From Flavobacteriaceae bacterium UBA3478 (GTDB taxonomy: Bacteria; Bacteroidota; Bacteroidia; Flavobacteriales; Flavobacteriaceae), in NCBI GenBank assembly GCA_002381155.1, contig DFQX01000073.1, forward strand, positions 1 through 16,562: a stretch of DNA of 16,562 nucleotides, written 5' to 3'. Positions 7,383-14,718 of the stretch are shown here, piece by piece (position 1 is the stretch's first letter; the number at the start of each line of letters is the position of its first letter). A program made the translations under genes and the position numbers. The notes under the pieces are model-generated. The model was not told the DNA's origin. It worked only from the letters and a program-made list of their open reading frames with translations, and made no database searches.

Positions 7383-8132
7383 ATGTTAAAGATTGAAAAT
7401 CTTCACGCAAGAGTAGAAGAAAAGGAAATATTAAAGGGAATCAACCTTGAGGTTAAACCAGGCGAAGTACATGCCATTATGGGGCCTAATGGTTCAGGTA
7501 AAAGTACGCTAGCTTCCGTAATTGCTGGGAGAGAAGATTTTGAGGTAACTGAAGGCAACATTAGCTTAAACGGAGAAGACCTTGGAGATCTAGACCCCGA
7601 AGAGCGTGCTCACGCAGGGGTATTTCTTTCGTTTCAATATCCGGTAGAGATCCCAGGCGTAACAGTTACGAATTTTATCAAGGCTGCGATCAATGAATCG
7701 CGCAAGGCTAAAGGTCTTGAAGATATGCCTGCCAATGAGATGCTTTCAAAGTTTCGCGAGAAGTCTAGTTTGTTAGAGATTGACCGCAAATTCTTATCGC
7801 GTTCTCTAAACGAAGGTTTTTCTGGTGGAGAAAAGAAGCGTAATGAGATCTTTCAGATGGCAATGCTTGAGCCAAAACTGGCAATTCTTGATGAAACCGA
7901 TTCGGGACTTGATATCGATGCCCTTAGAATTGTTGCCAACGGCGTCAACAAGCTTCGCGGTAAAGACAACGCCATTGTGGTAATTACTCACTATCAGCGA
8001 TTACTTGACTATATCGTTCCTGACCATGTACACGTGCTTTACAATGGAAAGATTGTAAAGTCGGGAACCAAAGAGTTGGCTTTCGAATTAGAGGAAAAAG
8101 GATACGATTGGATCAAAGCGGAGAACGAATAG
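7383..8132 (+). CDS. sufC: Fe-S assembly ATPase SufC
   Basis: ABC-type ATPase of the SufBC2D complex; ATP binding drives the structural change that opens the SufB-SufD interface. It is soluble, unlike transporter ATPases. Motifs in order: Walker A GPNGSGKST (34-42), Q-loop Gln85 (SFQYPVEIPGV), ABC signature FSGGEKKR (146-153), Walker B LAILDETDSGLD (167-178) and switch His203 (ITHYQRLL). The SufC-specific ETDSGLDIDAL word separates it from transport ATPases. The 249 residues are normal. The gap to sufD is 3 nt. Confidence 0.98.
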   Translation: MLKIENLHARVEEKEILKGINLEVKPGEVHAIMGPNGSGKSTLASVIAGREDFEVTEGNISLNGEDLGDLDPEERAHAGVFLSFQYPVEIPGVTVTNFIKAAINESRKAKGLEDMPANEMLSKFREKSSLLEIDRKFLSRSLNEGFSGGEKKRNEIFQMAMLEPKLAILDETDSGLDIDALRIVANGVNKLRGKDNAIVVITHYQRLLDYIVPDHVHVLYNGKIVKSGTKELAFELEEKGYDWIKAENE

Positions 8133-8135
8133 ATT

Positions 8136-9452
8136 ATGGATCTTAACGAAAAATTACTCTCTTCATTCATTGCCTTCGAAGACAAGGTAAATGTGAACGA
8201 TGAGGTTCACGAGATTCGAATGGCCGCCTTAAAGCGTTTTGAACAGCAAGGGTTCCCTACCAAGAAACTCGAGGCATGGAAATACACTTCGCTACAGTCT
8301 TTGCTCAAAAAGGATTTTAGCATCTTTCCAGGATCGAAACACACATTAGAATACCCGACAGTTCGACAATATTTTCTTCACGAGACAGAGACGTTTAAAA
8401 TCGTTTTTGTAGACGGGCGGTACAGTTCGTTTTTATCCGAAACGACTCATGACGGAGTTGATGTATGTCTTTTTAGTGCTGCTATTGAAAAGCCAAAGTA
8501 CAAGCACGTTGTTGATGAGTATTTTAACAAGATTGCCGATCAAACGGACGCCTTAACGAATCTAAATACAGCCTTTGCTAACGAGGGCGCTTATATCTTT
8601 ATTCCAAAGAGTAAAGCACCAGTTAAGCCGATTGAAATCGTACACTTTGCAACAGGAGCTACCCCACAAATCCTTCTTCAACCTCGAAACTTGATTGTTG
8701 TAGAGGAGAATGCTGAGGTACAGATTATCGAGCGTCACCAGTCATTAGGAGCTGTCGAGGCATTTACCAATTCAGTTACTGAAATTTTTGCACACAAGAA
8801 TGCACGAGTAGATTATTACAAGTTTCAGAATGATACCATGAAAGCTTCGATTGTGGACAACACTTTTATTGAGCAACACAACTCAAGTGAAGTGAGTATT
8901 CACACATTCTCTCTAGGAGGGGCTTTGGTTAGAAATAATCTCAACTTCTATCAGAGAGGTTCGCACATCAATTCGATCATGAAGGGGGTTACCTTGGGTA
9001 GTGAGCGTCAACATATTGATCACTATACCTTAGTTCACCACACTGAACCCGATTGTGAGAGTCACCAAGATTACAAAGGAATTTACGACGGTAGATCGGT
9101 AGGGGTTTTTAACGGAAAAATCATCGTGGATAAAATCGCTCAAAAGACCAATGCGTTTCAACAGAACAATAACCTTTTGATCAGTGATGCTGCTACGGTA
9201 AATACAAAACCACAACTAGAGATCTTTGCTGATGACGTTCGTTGCTCGCACGGTTGTACGATCGGACAGTTAGATGAAGACGCGCTTTTCTACCTTCAGT
9301 CAAGAGGGATTCCAAAGAAAGAGGCTTCGGCACTTCTAATGTATGCGTTTGCGAATAATGTGCTTGAAAGTGTTAAGAATGCTGCGCTTTCAAAGAGAGT
9401 AAAAGATATGATCGCTGAAAAGCTCGGAGTTAAAATCGGTTTCGACCTATAG
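8136..9452 (+). CDS. sufD: Fe-S scaffold subunit SufD
   Basis: Partner of SufB in the SufBC2D scaffold, with the same beta-helix core. The N-terminal helical part has the family word RRFEQQGFPTKKLEAWKYTSL in slightly varied form (about 28-53), and the C-terminal half has DVRCSHGCTIGQLDEDALFYLQSRGI. His372 in CSHG aligns with E. coli SufD His360, a proposed cluster ligand at the SufB-SufD interface. Here the residue two after that His is Cys374 (CSHGC), where E. coli has Ala as I recall it. The 438 residues are slightly longer than the E. coli protein. The gap to sufS is 3 nt. Confidence 0.97.
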   Translation: MDLNEKLLSSFIAFEDKVNVNDEVHEIRMAALKRFEQQGFPTKKLEAWKYTSLQSLLKKDFSIFPGSKHTLEYPTVRQYFLHETETFKIVFVDGRYSSFLSETTHDGVDVCLFSAAIEKPKYKHVVDEYFNKIADQTDALTNLNTAFANEGAYIFIPKSKAPVKPIEIVHFATGATPQILLQPRNLIVVEENAEVQIIERHQSLGAVEAFTNSVTEIFAHKNARVDYYKFQNDTMKASIVDNTFIEQHNSSEVSIHTFSLGGALVRNNLNFYQRGSHINSIMKGVTLGSERQHIDHYTLVHHTEPDCESHQDYKGIYDGRSVGVFNGKIIVDKIAQKTNAFQQNNNLLISDAATVNTKPQLEIFADDVRCSHGCTIGQLDEDALFYLQSRGIPKKEASALLMYAFANNVLESVKNAALSKRVKDMIAEKLGVKIGFDL

Positions 9453-9455
9453 CCC

Positions 9456-10679
9456 ATGAGTAGCCTTTTAGACATTCAGAGTATACGTAAAGACTTCCCC
9501 GTTTTAAATCGACAGGTGAACGGGAAGCCCTTAGTTTATTTTGATAATGCGGCTACTTCACAAACTCCTAGACAAGTCATTCAATCGATTATAGACTACT
9601 ACGAAAATTATAATGCCAATATTCATCGCGGGGTGCACACGCTTTCTCAAGAGGCTACCGAAGCCTATGAAAAGGCGCGTCACACTCTTCAGACTCATCT
9701 GAATGCCGCGCGACCCGAGGAGGTGATTCTTACTTCAGGCACCACCCACTCCATTAATATTGTTGCTAGTGGTTTTGCTTCATTACTTAGAGAAGGAGAT
9801 GAACTATTAGTTTCCGCTATGGAGCATCACTCAAACATTGTTCCTTGGCAAATGGCTTGCGAAAAGTCTGGGGCTCAATTAAAGGTGATCCCAATGAATG
9901 AAAAAGGAGAGCTCGAGATGGATGAATTTGACAATCTATTGTCTGAGCGCACTAGACTCGTTTTTTGCAATCACGTATCGAACGCACTAGGGACGATTAA
10001 TCCCATCGAAGAAATCATCACCAAAGCCCATGCAGTTGGAGCAGCGGTCCTTATTGATGGCGCCCAAGCCGCTCCACACTTTAAGGTGAACGTTCAACAA
10101 CTAGATGTTGACTTTTATACCCTTTCAGCTCATAAAGTATGCGGCCCTACTGGGATTGGATTACTTTACGGCAAGCGTTCATGGCTCGAAAAGTTACCTC
10201 CTTACCAGGGCGGAGGAGAGATGATTGCTGAAGTGTCTTTTGAAAAAACGACTTACGCAGATCTACCCCATAAGTTTGAAGCTGGCACTCCAAATATCGC
10301 AGGAGGTATCGCCTTTGGAGCAGCTATCGATTATATGAATCAAATTGGGTTTGAAGAGATTGCCGCCTACGAAGGAGAGCTTCTAGCCTATGCAACCGAT
10401 CAGCTGAAACAAATTCAAGGCATTGAATTTATCGGAGAAGCAAAGAACAAAGCTTCAGTAATTTCTTTCAACTTGAAAGGAATACATCCTTATGATGTTG
10501 GTAGCATTCTTGACAAATTAGGGATTGCGGTTCGTACTGGACACCACTGCGCCCAACCGGTGATGCAACACTTTAATGTTCCTGGAACAGTTCGCGCAAG
10601 TTTTGCTTTTTATAACACCAAAAAAGAAATTGATATCTTCGTAGAAGGGGTGAAAACCGCTCAAAGAATGCTTAGTTAA
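9456..10679 (+). CDS. sufS: Cysteine desulfurase SufS (group II)
   Basis: PLP enzyme that takes sulfur from L-cysteine as a persulfide and releases alanine. PLP-binding Lys227 lies in TLSAHKVCGPTGIG, the ring-stacking His124 in AMEHHSN, Asp201 in LIDGAQAAPH, and the persulfide-carrying Cys365 in VRTGHHCAQPVM. The short active-site loop around Cys365 and the RxGHHCAQP motif mark the SufS rather than IscS type. The 407 residues are typical. It needs SufE, encoded 4 nt downstream, as sulfur acceptor. Confidence 0.98.
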   Translation: MSSLLDIQSIRKDFPVLNRQVNGKPLVYFDNAATSQTPRQVIQSIIDYYENYNANIHRGVHTLSQEATEAYEKARHTLQTHLNAARPEEVILTSGTTHSINIVASGFASLLREGDELLVSAMEHHSNIVPWQMACEKSGAQLKVIPMNEKGELEMDEFDNLLSERTRLVFCNHVSNALGTINPIEEIITKAHAVGAAVLIDGAQAAPHFKVNVQQLDVDFYTLSAHKVCGPTGIGLLYGKRSWLEKLPPYQGGGEMIAEVSFEKTTYADLPHKFEAGTPNIAGGIAFGAAIDYMNQIGFEEIAAYEGELLAYATDQLKQIQGIEFIGEAKNKASVISFNLKGIHPYDVGSILDKLGIAVRTGHHCAQPVMQHFNVPGTVRASFAFYNTKKEIDIFVEGVKTAQRMLS

Positions 10680-10683
10680 AACT

Positions 10684-11121
10684 ATGAGCCACAAGACAAT
10701 AGCTGAAATTCAAGAAGAAATCATTGACGAGTTTAGCCTGTTCGACGACTGGATGCAGCGCTATGAATACATGATTGAATTAGGTAAGAGCTTACCACTT
10801 ATAGACCCTCAATACAAACTCGATGATTATCTCATTAAGGGGTGTCAGAGTAAGGTTTGGGTTTTTGCAGAGATGATTGAGGATGAATTGAAGTTCACTG
10901 CAGATAGTGACGCCATCATAACTAAAGGCATCATTGCCTTGCTTATTAGAGTATTTAGCGGACAAAAACCTCAAGACATCATTGATGCCGAGTTGAGTTT
11001 TATCGACCAGATTGGCTTAAAAGAACATTTATCACCTACCCGCGCTAACGGCTTAACCAGTATGATTCGACAGATAAAACTATACGCCGTTGCTTATCAA
11101 ACACAGAAGAATCATGAGTGA
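10684..11121 (+). CDS. sufE: Sulfur acceptor protein SufE
   Basis: Accepts persulfide sulfur from SufS and passes it to SufB. The 145-residue protein has the family core KLDDYLIKGCQSKVWVF with acceptor Cys54, matching E. coli Cys51. The N-terminus (EIQEEIIDEFSLFDDWMQRYEYMIELG) is the usual helix pair. Its last 8 nt overlap the start of sufT, which implies coupled translation. Confidence 0.96.
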   Translation: MSHKTIAEIQEEIIDEFSLFDDWMQRYEYMIELGKSLPLIDPQYKLDDYLIKGCQSKVWVFAEMIEDELKFTADSDAIITKGIIALLIRVFSGQKPQDIIDAELSFIDQIGLKEHLSPTRANGLTSMIRQIKLYAVAYQTQKNHE

Positions 11122-11440
11122 AACAACCATCGACACCAGTGCATTAGGAGAGAAGATCGTAAAGGTTTTAAAAACGATTTACGACCCAGAGATTCCTGTA
11201 GATATTTATGAACTAGGTCTTATTTACGACGTGATGGTGAATGAAGACTACGACGTCAAGATTTTGATGACCCTTACTTCGCCAAACTGCCCGGTAGCAG
11301 AGACACTTCCTGTTGAGGTAGAAGAAAAAATCAAGTCTATCGACGAGATTAAGGATGCTGAGGTGGAAATCACATTTGATCCGCCATGGAGTCAGGAATT
11401 GATGAGTGAAGAAGCGAAATTAGAGCTAGGAATGCTTTAA
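11114..11440 (+). CDS. sufT: SufT, MIP18/DUF59-family Fe-S maturation factor
   Basis: Accessory factor in Fe-S protein maturation, of the MIP18/DUF59 family. The chosen start (11114, MSETTIDTSALGEKIVKVL) gives 108 residues and an ATGAGTGA overlap of 8 nt with sufE. A farther upstream ATG (11090) is possible but would add eight residues from inside sufE. Visible are DPEIPVDIYELGLIYDV (24-40), the conserved Cys59 in MTLTSPNCPVAETLP, and DPPWSQELMSEEAK. In other bacteria SufT supports Fe-S delivery under high demand; here its place inside the SUF operon, between sufE and DUF2480, gives the same reading. Confidence 0.93.
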   Translation: MSETTIDTSALGEKIVKVLKTIYDPEIPVDIYELGLIYDVMVNEDYDVKILMTLTSPNCPVAETLPVEVEEKIKSIDEIKDAEVEITFDPPWSQELMSEEAKLELGML

Positions 11441-11443
11441 CTC

Positions 11444-11941
11444 ATGAAAGAAGAGCCTATTGTAAATCGCGTGGCGCAAAGCTCGCTCAAAGTATTTGAC
11501 TTAGAGGACCTTTACGTCTCGGGCACGAGAACAAGTATTGATCTTTCACAATGGCTATACGAAGGTTTAATCCTTAGAGAGAAAGAGTTTAGGGCTGCTT
11601 TGAATGAAGTAGACTGGTCTATATATAAAGACCATCATATTGCCCTTAATTGTAGCTCTGAATGTATACTTCCTCAGTGGGCTTTCACACTAGTTGCAAC
11701 ACACCTCTCTACAGAAGCCAGAACCGTAGCAGTTGGCTCATTAGAGAATTTAGAAACGGTAATTTACGAGAAGCAATTGGCTCAAGTCGATTTTAGAGAA
11801 TATGCCGGAGTTCCGGTGATTTTAAAGGGATGTTCAAACAAGCTTGTTCCACAACAAGCCTACCTAACGGCGGCGGTTCAGCTAAAGAAAATAGCAAAGA
11901 AATTGATGTATGGAGAAGCCTGTTCTGCAGTTCCACTATAA
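11444..11941 (+). CDS. DUF2480-family protein of the SUF operon
   Basis: Protein of unknown function, 165 residues, recognised as DUF2480 by its opening VNRVAQSSLKVFDLEDLY and its ending YGEACSAVPL. It has no signal peptide or membrane helix, so it is probably cytosolic. Four cysteines lie in family-like words: Cys70 and Cys74 (LNCSSECILPQWA), Cys130 (LKGCSNKLVP) and Cys160 (GEACSAVPL). From memory, Cys70, Cys130 and Cys160 recur in homologues while Cys74 does not, so a metal or Fe-S site is conceivable, but that is inference. It starts 3 nt after sufT and is the last gene of the operon, so a role in cluster assembly or delivery is likely by context. The hflX gene converges on it with a gap of only 3 nt. 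Confidence 0.88.
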   Translation: MKEEPIVNRVAQSSLKVFDLEDLYVSGTRTSIDLSQWLYEGLILREKEFRAALNEVDWSIYKDHHIALNCSSECILPQWAFTLVATHLSTEARTVAVGSLENLETVIYEKQLAQVDFREYAGVPVILKGCSNKLVPQQAYLTAAVQLKKIAKKLMYGEACSAVPL

Positions 11942-11944
11942 GCC

Positions 11945-13171
11945 CTACCCTTCAAAATTCGAATAATCGTCTAATTTCTCAGGATACAGAAAGTTGTTGT
12001 AAGGGAAACGTGTTACATGAATGTCGCGCACCTGTTTGTAAACTTGTTTCTTGAAGTCTTCAAGATTTTCCTTATTGATCGCTGAGATAAACAAGGCCTT
12101 TTCTCCAATCTTATTGTACCACGTATTACGCCACTCTTCAAGACTATAATGAATTGATGTGCGCTCTGTAATTAAATCGTCCGCATCAATGGGCTCTGCT
12201 CTATACTGATCGATTTTATTGAAGACCATGATTGTTGGTTTGTCTTGACAATCTATCTCTCCTAGAATCTGATTGACTGATTCGATGTGCTCAGTGAAAT
12301 TGGGATGAGAGATGTCTACTACGTGTAACAATAAGTCAGCTTCACGCACCTCATCTAGTGTACTTTTAAAACTTTCGACGAGTTGTGTCGGCAATTTACG
12401 AATGAAGCCTACCGTGTCACTCAGTAGAAATGGAAGATTGCCGAGCACGACTTTTCTTACTGTAGTGTCTAGTGTAGCAAAGAGTTTGTTTTCAGCAAAC
12501 ACTTCGCTTTTAGCAATCACATTCATTAGGGTTGACTTACCCACATTGGTATACCCCACTAGTGCAACACGCACCAATGCACCTCTGTTACTTCGTTGGG
12601 TTTCCATCTGCCGATCAATCTTTTCAAGCTTCTTTTTTAATAGCGCAATCCTATCCCTAACTATACGACGGTCAGTTTCGATTTCAGTTTCACCAGGCCC
12701 CCTCATGCCGATACCTCCTCTTTGTCGCTCTAAGTGCGTCCAAAGACCAGTCAGTCTCGGAAGCAAATACTCGTATTGGGCAAGTTCTACCTGAGTTCGA
12801 GCATAACTAGTTTGAGCACGTTGCGCAAAAATGTCTAGAATAAGCCCCGTGCGATCTAAAATCTTGCATTTGAAGATCTTCTCAATATTGTTTTGTTGGG
12901 CAGGTGTTAGCTCATCATCAAAAATTACGGTGGCGACTCCATTCTCTTCAACGTATGTTCTCACCTCTTCCATTTTACCTGAACCAATAAGAGTTTTAGG
13001 GTTCGGAATATTTATTTTCTGAATAAATCGTTTGATCACCTCACCTCCAGCGGTATAGGTTAAAAACTCTAATTCATCGAGGTATTCTTCAATCTTGTCG
13101 GCCGGCTGTTCTCGGGTGATGACCCCGACTAGTATAGCTTTTTCGTAAACCGCTTCTTTAAAGTCTAACAT
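11945..13171 (-). CDS. hflX: GTPase HflX
   Basis: Ribosome-associated GTPase; in other bacteria it splits stalled or heat-damaged 70S ribosomes. The N-terminal HflX domain (about 1-195) has GGEVIKRFIQK, NPKTLIGSGK, FDDELTPAQQNNIE, DRTGLILDIFAQRA and RGGIGMRGPGETEIETDRR. The G domain has G1 GYTNVGKS (206-213), G2 around DTTVRK (235-240), G3 DTVGFI (252-257), G4 NKID (318-321) and G5 ISAIN (362-366). The 408 residues are typical for Bacteroidota, with a short extension after the G domain (RFPYNNFLYPEKLDDYSNFEG). The gene is single and runs toward the SUF operon. The start MLDFKEAVYEKAILVGVI agrees with family usage and sits just behind a -7 element. Confidence 0.96.
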   Translation of the reverse strand: MLDFKEAVYEKAILVGVITREQPADKIEEYLDELEFLTYTAGGEVIKRFIQKINIPNPKTLIGSGKMEEVRTYVEENGVATVIFDDELTPAQQNNIEKIFKCKILDRTGLILDIFAQRAQTSYARTQVELAQYEYLLPRLTGLWTHLERQRGGIGMRGPGETEIETDRRIVRDRIALLKKKLEKIDRQMETQRSNRGALVRVALVGYTNVGKSTLMNVIAKSEVFAENKLFATLDTTVRKVVLGNLPFLLSDTVGFIRKLPTQLVESFKSTLDEVREADLLLHVVDISHPNFTEHIESVNQILGEIDCQDKPTIMVFNKIDQYRAEPIDADDLITERTSIHYSLEEWRNTWYNKIGEKALFISAINKENLEDFKKQVYKQVRDIHVTRFPYNNFLYPEKLDDYSNFEG

Positions 13172-13176
13172 TAGGG

Positions 13177-13184
13177 CAAATCTA
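13177..13184 (-). promoter_or_regulatory. Putative near-leaderless promoter of hflX
   Basis: The minus strand reads TAGATTTG, an exact TAnnTTTG match, ending 5 nt before the hflX ATG. This is the same 5-nt spacing seen at pepP. No clear TTG box was found 17-23 nt upstream. Confidence 0.45.
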
Positions 13185-13276
13185 TTAAGTATTCTCGTAT
13201 TAATATCTCTACCTGATGCGTTTTAATTCTTGAATTCATACATTAATAATTAAACCTTTTGAAAATTGGCGAATAC

Positions 13277-13304
13277 ACCTATATGTAACCTATATGTATA
13301 GGTT
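13277..13304. promoter_or_regulatory. Operator-like direct and inverted repeat cluster
   Basis: Two abutting copies of the 11-mer ACCTATATGTA (13277-13287 and 13288-13298) run into a perfect palindrome AACCTATA-TG-TATAGGTT (13287-13304), which extends by one further pair (13286/13305). The 11-bp period puts the repeats on one face of the helix. The cluster is in the 176-nt hflX/sensor-pair intergenic region, 44-71 nt before the downstream start codon. It looks like a binding site for a dimeric regulator, but no binding protein is shown by sequence. Confidence 0.55.
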
Positions 13305-13311
13305 ATATGCT

Positions 13312-13319
13312 TATATTTA
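13312..13319 (+). promoter_or_regulatory. Possible -7 element for the sensor-like gene pair
   Basis: TATATTTA differs from TAnnTTTG only at the last base and ends 28 nt before the TTG start. If real, the palindrome just upstream would cover the -33 region. A/T richness here makes chance matches likely. Confidence 0.25.
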
Positions 13320-13347
13320 ACCATTAGTTCACCTAAATCAAACTCTT

Positions 13348-14718
13348 TTGAAAAGACTGCTTTTCATTTTGTTTTATTTTCAGCTAGTATGGGTCTTTGG
13401 TCAACAAATTCCTGGATTCAACGGGAAGTTTATCGTTTTTCCTGAGAAGAATGGGTTTCGTTTTATAGATAAGGACCACTCTTATTTTTCCACAGACGCA
13501 AAGGAATACGAAATCACCCCTCATGGTTTCAGTGTTGATAATCTTCGGCTATCTTACCTGTTTTATTCTGATAAAATCCGCTTTTTATCTGCGGGAGGAG
13601 GTACGGTATATGAGTACAAGAACGACAGTCTCTATCGAATCGATAAATCTTTTGAGTTTCAGTCAAGATTCAGCTCGTACAATTTTGTTCGAGGAGATTC
13701 GATTATATCTGTAGGGGGGGCTGGGCAATTCAATGTTCAAAATAACATCATCTATTTTACCGATAAATCTTTAGAGTGGTTAGTAGAAACTAGATATGAC
13801 TATAGAGAAAGTGATAATCGAGTACCTATTGGGCAATATGATCCTTCTTCGAACAAGGCTTACTTCAATTTAGATGAACCTAGCGATGGCATTGATGATA
13901 AATCGATTCGCGAGGTTCAAAGTGTTTACCCTAGCAGTATTTACAGCTATGATTTCGATACTAAGGTATTTAAAGATGAATATGATTTATCGTCCCTTTT
14001 TGAGTTTCTTTCTGTTCCTTACAAGGTGTCTTCTTTTAGGCGATTTGAGAATTACCGACTGCCCCTTATTGCTACTAATAGTGAGTTAGTGACTTTTGAT
14101 TTTATTGAGGGGGTAGCTTATAGACACTTTAATGCCGATGTTAACGTCCTTCTCCAATATTCTGATATTCTTGCTTACAACCCAACGACTAGTGATTTTC
14201 TCTTGGCCTATGGCTTAACTGTTAACCCCCATTTCTTGGTAATTAATGAGGCAGATTTGCTCGGTACGGAGTATGAGCTTATAAAACTTAAGCGGGCAAA
14301 TGTCTTTCCTTGGTGGTTGTTTGTGCTTATTGTACCCTTGGGAGTTTTTGTGTTCCTGAAAAGAAAGAGTGTTCTGCTCATAGAGAGTTTAGATCGTATC
14401 ACCCCTCAGTTAAAGCGGGTGCTTTCAGAAGAGGACTTTAAAATCTTTCAGATTATTAGAAAACAGTATCCAAACGGAGTTGAGTACCCTGATCTTCAGT
14501 CTTCTTTTGAGCGTGATCTTTCTTATGAGAGTAGAATCAAAAAATTAAGAAACACTATTACTCATATTGATGAGACTGCTCAATCTATTATAGGGAAATC
14601 CTCGAGCATATTTGATATTACCAAGGGCAAGGTGGATAAGAGAGTGAAGGTTATTCGAGTGAAGGACGACGAGTTTTTTCAGTATTGGTGGATTATAAAG
14701 GCTTCTAAAAGTAACTAA
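13348..14718 (+). CDS. Propeller-like sensor with membrane helix and putative winged-helix tail (paralogue 1)
   Basis: Function not established; 456 residues. A signal peptide (MKRLLFILFYFQLVWVFGQQ, about 1-19) is followed by an extracytoplasmic region (20-318) of short beta-strand words with kelch-like pieces such as SAGGGTVYEYKNDSLYRID and SVGGAGQFNVQNNIIYF (121-137), suggesting a beta-propeller. One membrane helix (about 321-338, WWLFVLIVPLGVFVFL) precedes a Lys/Arg-rich stop and a cytoplasmic domain (about 355-440). That domain reads helix (SEEDFKIFQIIRKQYP), helix (YPDLQSSFERDLS), basic helix (YESRIKKLRNTITHIDE) and beta-hairpin (SIFDITKGKVDKRVKVIRV), a winged-helix-like order. I infer a membrane-bound one-component regulator; a purely structural role is possible. 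The start is TTG: an in-frame TAA at 13318 and no ATG or GTG before 13348 leave it as the only start that keeps the signal peptide. The stop overlaps the next ATG by 1 nt. Confidence 0.8.
   Translation: MKRLLFILFYFQLVWVFGQQIPGFNGKFIVFPEKNGFRFIDKDHSYFSTDAKEYEITPHGFSVDNLRLSYLFYSDKIRFLSAGGGTVYEYKNDSLYRIDKSFEFQSRFSSYNFVRGDSIISVGGAGQFNVQNNIIYFTDKSLEWLVETRYDYRESDNRVPIGQYDPSSNKAYFNLDEPSDGIDDKSIREVQSVYPSSIYSYDFDTKVFKDEYDLSSLFEFLSVPYKVSSFRRFENYRLPLIATNSELVTFDFIEGVAYRHFNADVNVLLQYSDILAYNPTTSDFLLAYGLTVNPHFLVINEADLLGTEYELIKLKRANVFPWWLFVLIVPLGVFVFLKRKSVLLIESLDRITPQLKRVLSEEDFKIFQIIRKQYPNGVEYPDLQSSFERDLSYESRIKKLRNTITHIDETAQSIIGKSSSIFDITKGKVDKRVKVIRVKDDEFFQYWWIIKASKSN

Noticed and set aside
11090..11113. Upstream ATG at 11090 for sufT
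   Set aside because: The added residues MLIKHRRI come from sufE sequence read in another frame and do not resemble the family; the ATG at 11114 gives the usual short overlap.
11837..11848. Palindrome AACAAGCTTGTT as a regulatory site or terminator
   Set aside because: It lies within the conserved GCSNKLVP coding region of DUF2480, has no T-run after it, and codon constraint explains the bases.
12312..12794. 160-codon open frame on the plus strand inside hflX
   Set aside because: It is antisense to the conserved HflX GTPase region, rich in Ser/Thr/Val as expected of a shadow frame, with no recognisable motif.
13277..13304. The 11-bp repeats as a CRISPR fragment
   Set aside because: The copies abut with no spacer, are too short and number only two; an operator-like site is the better reading.
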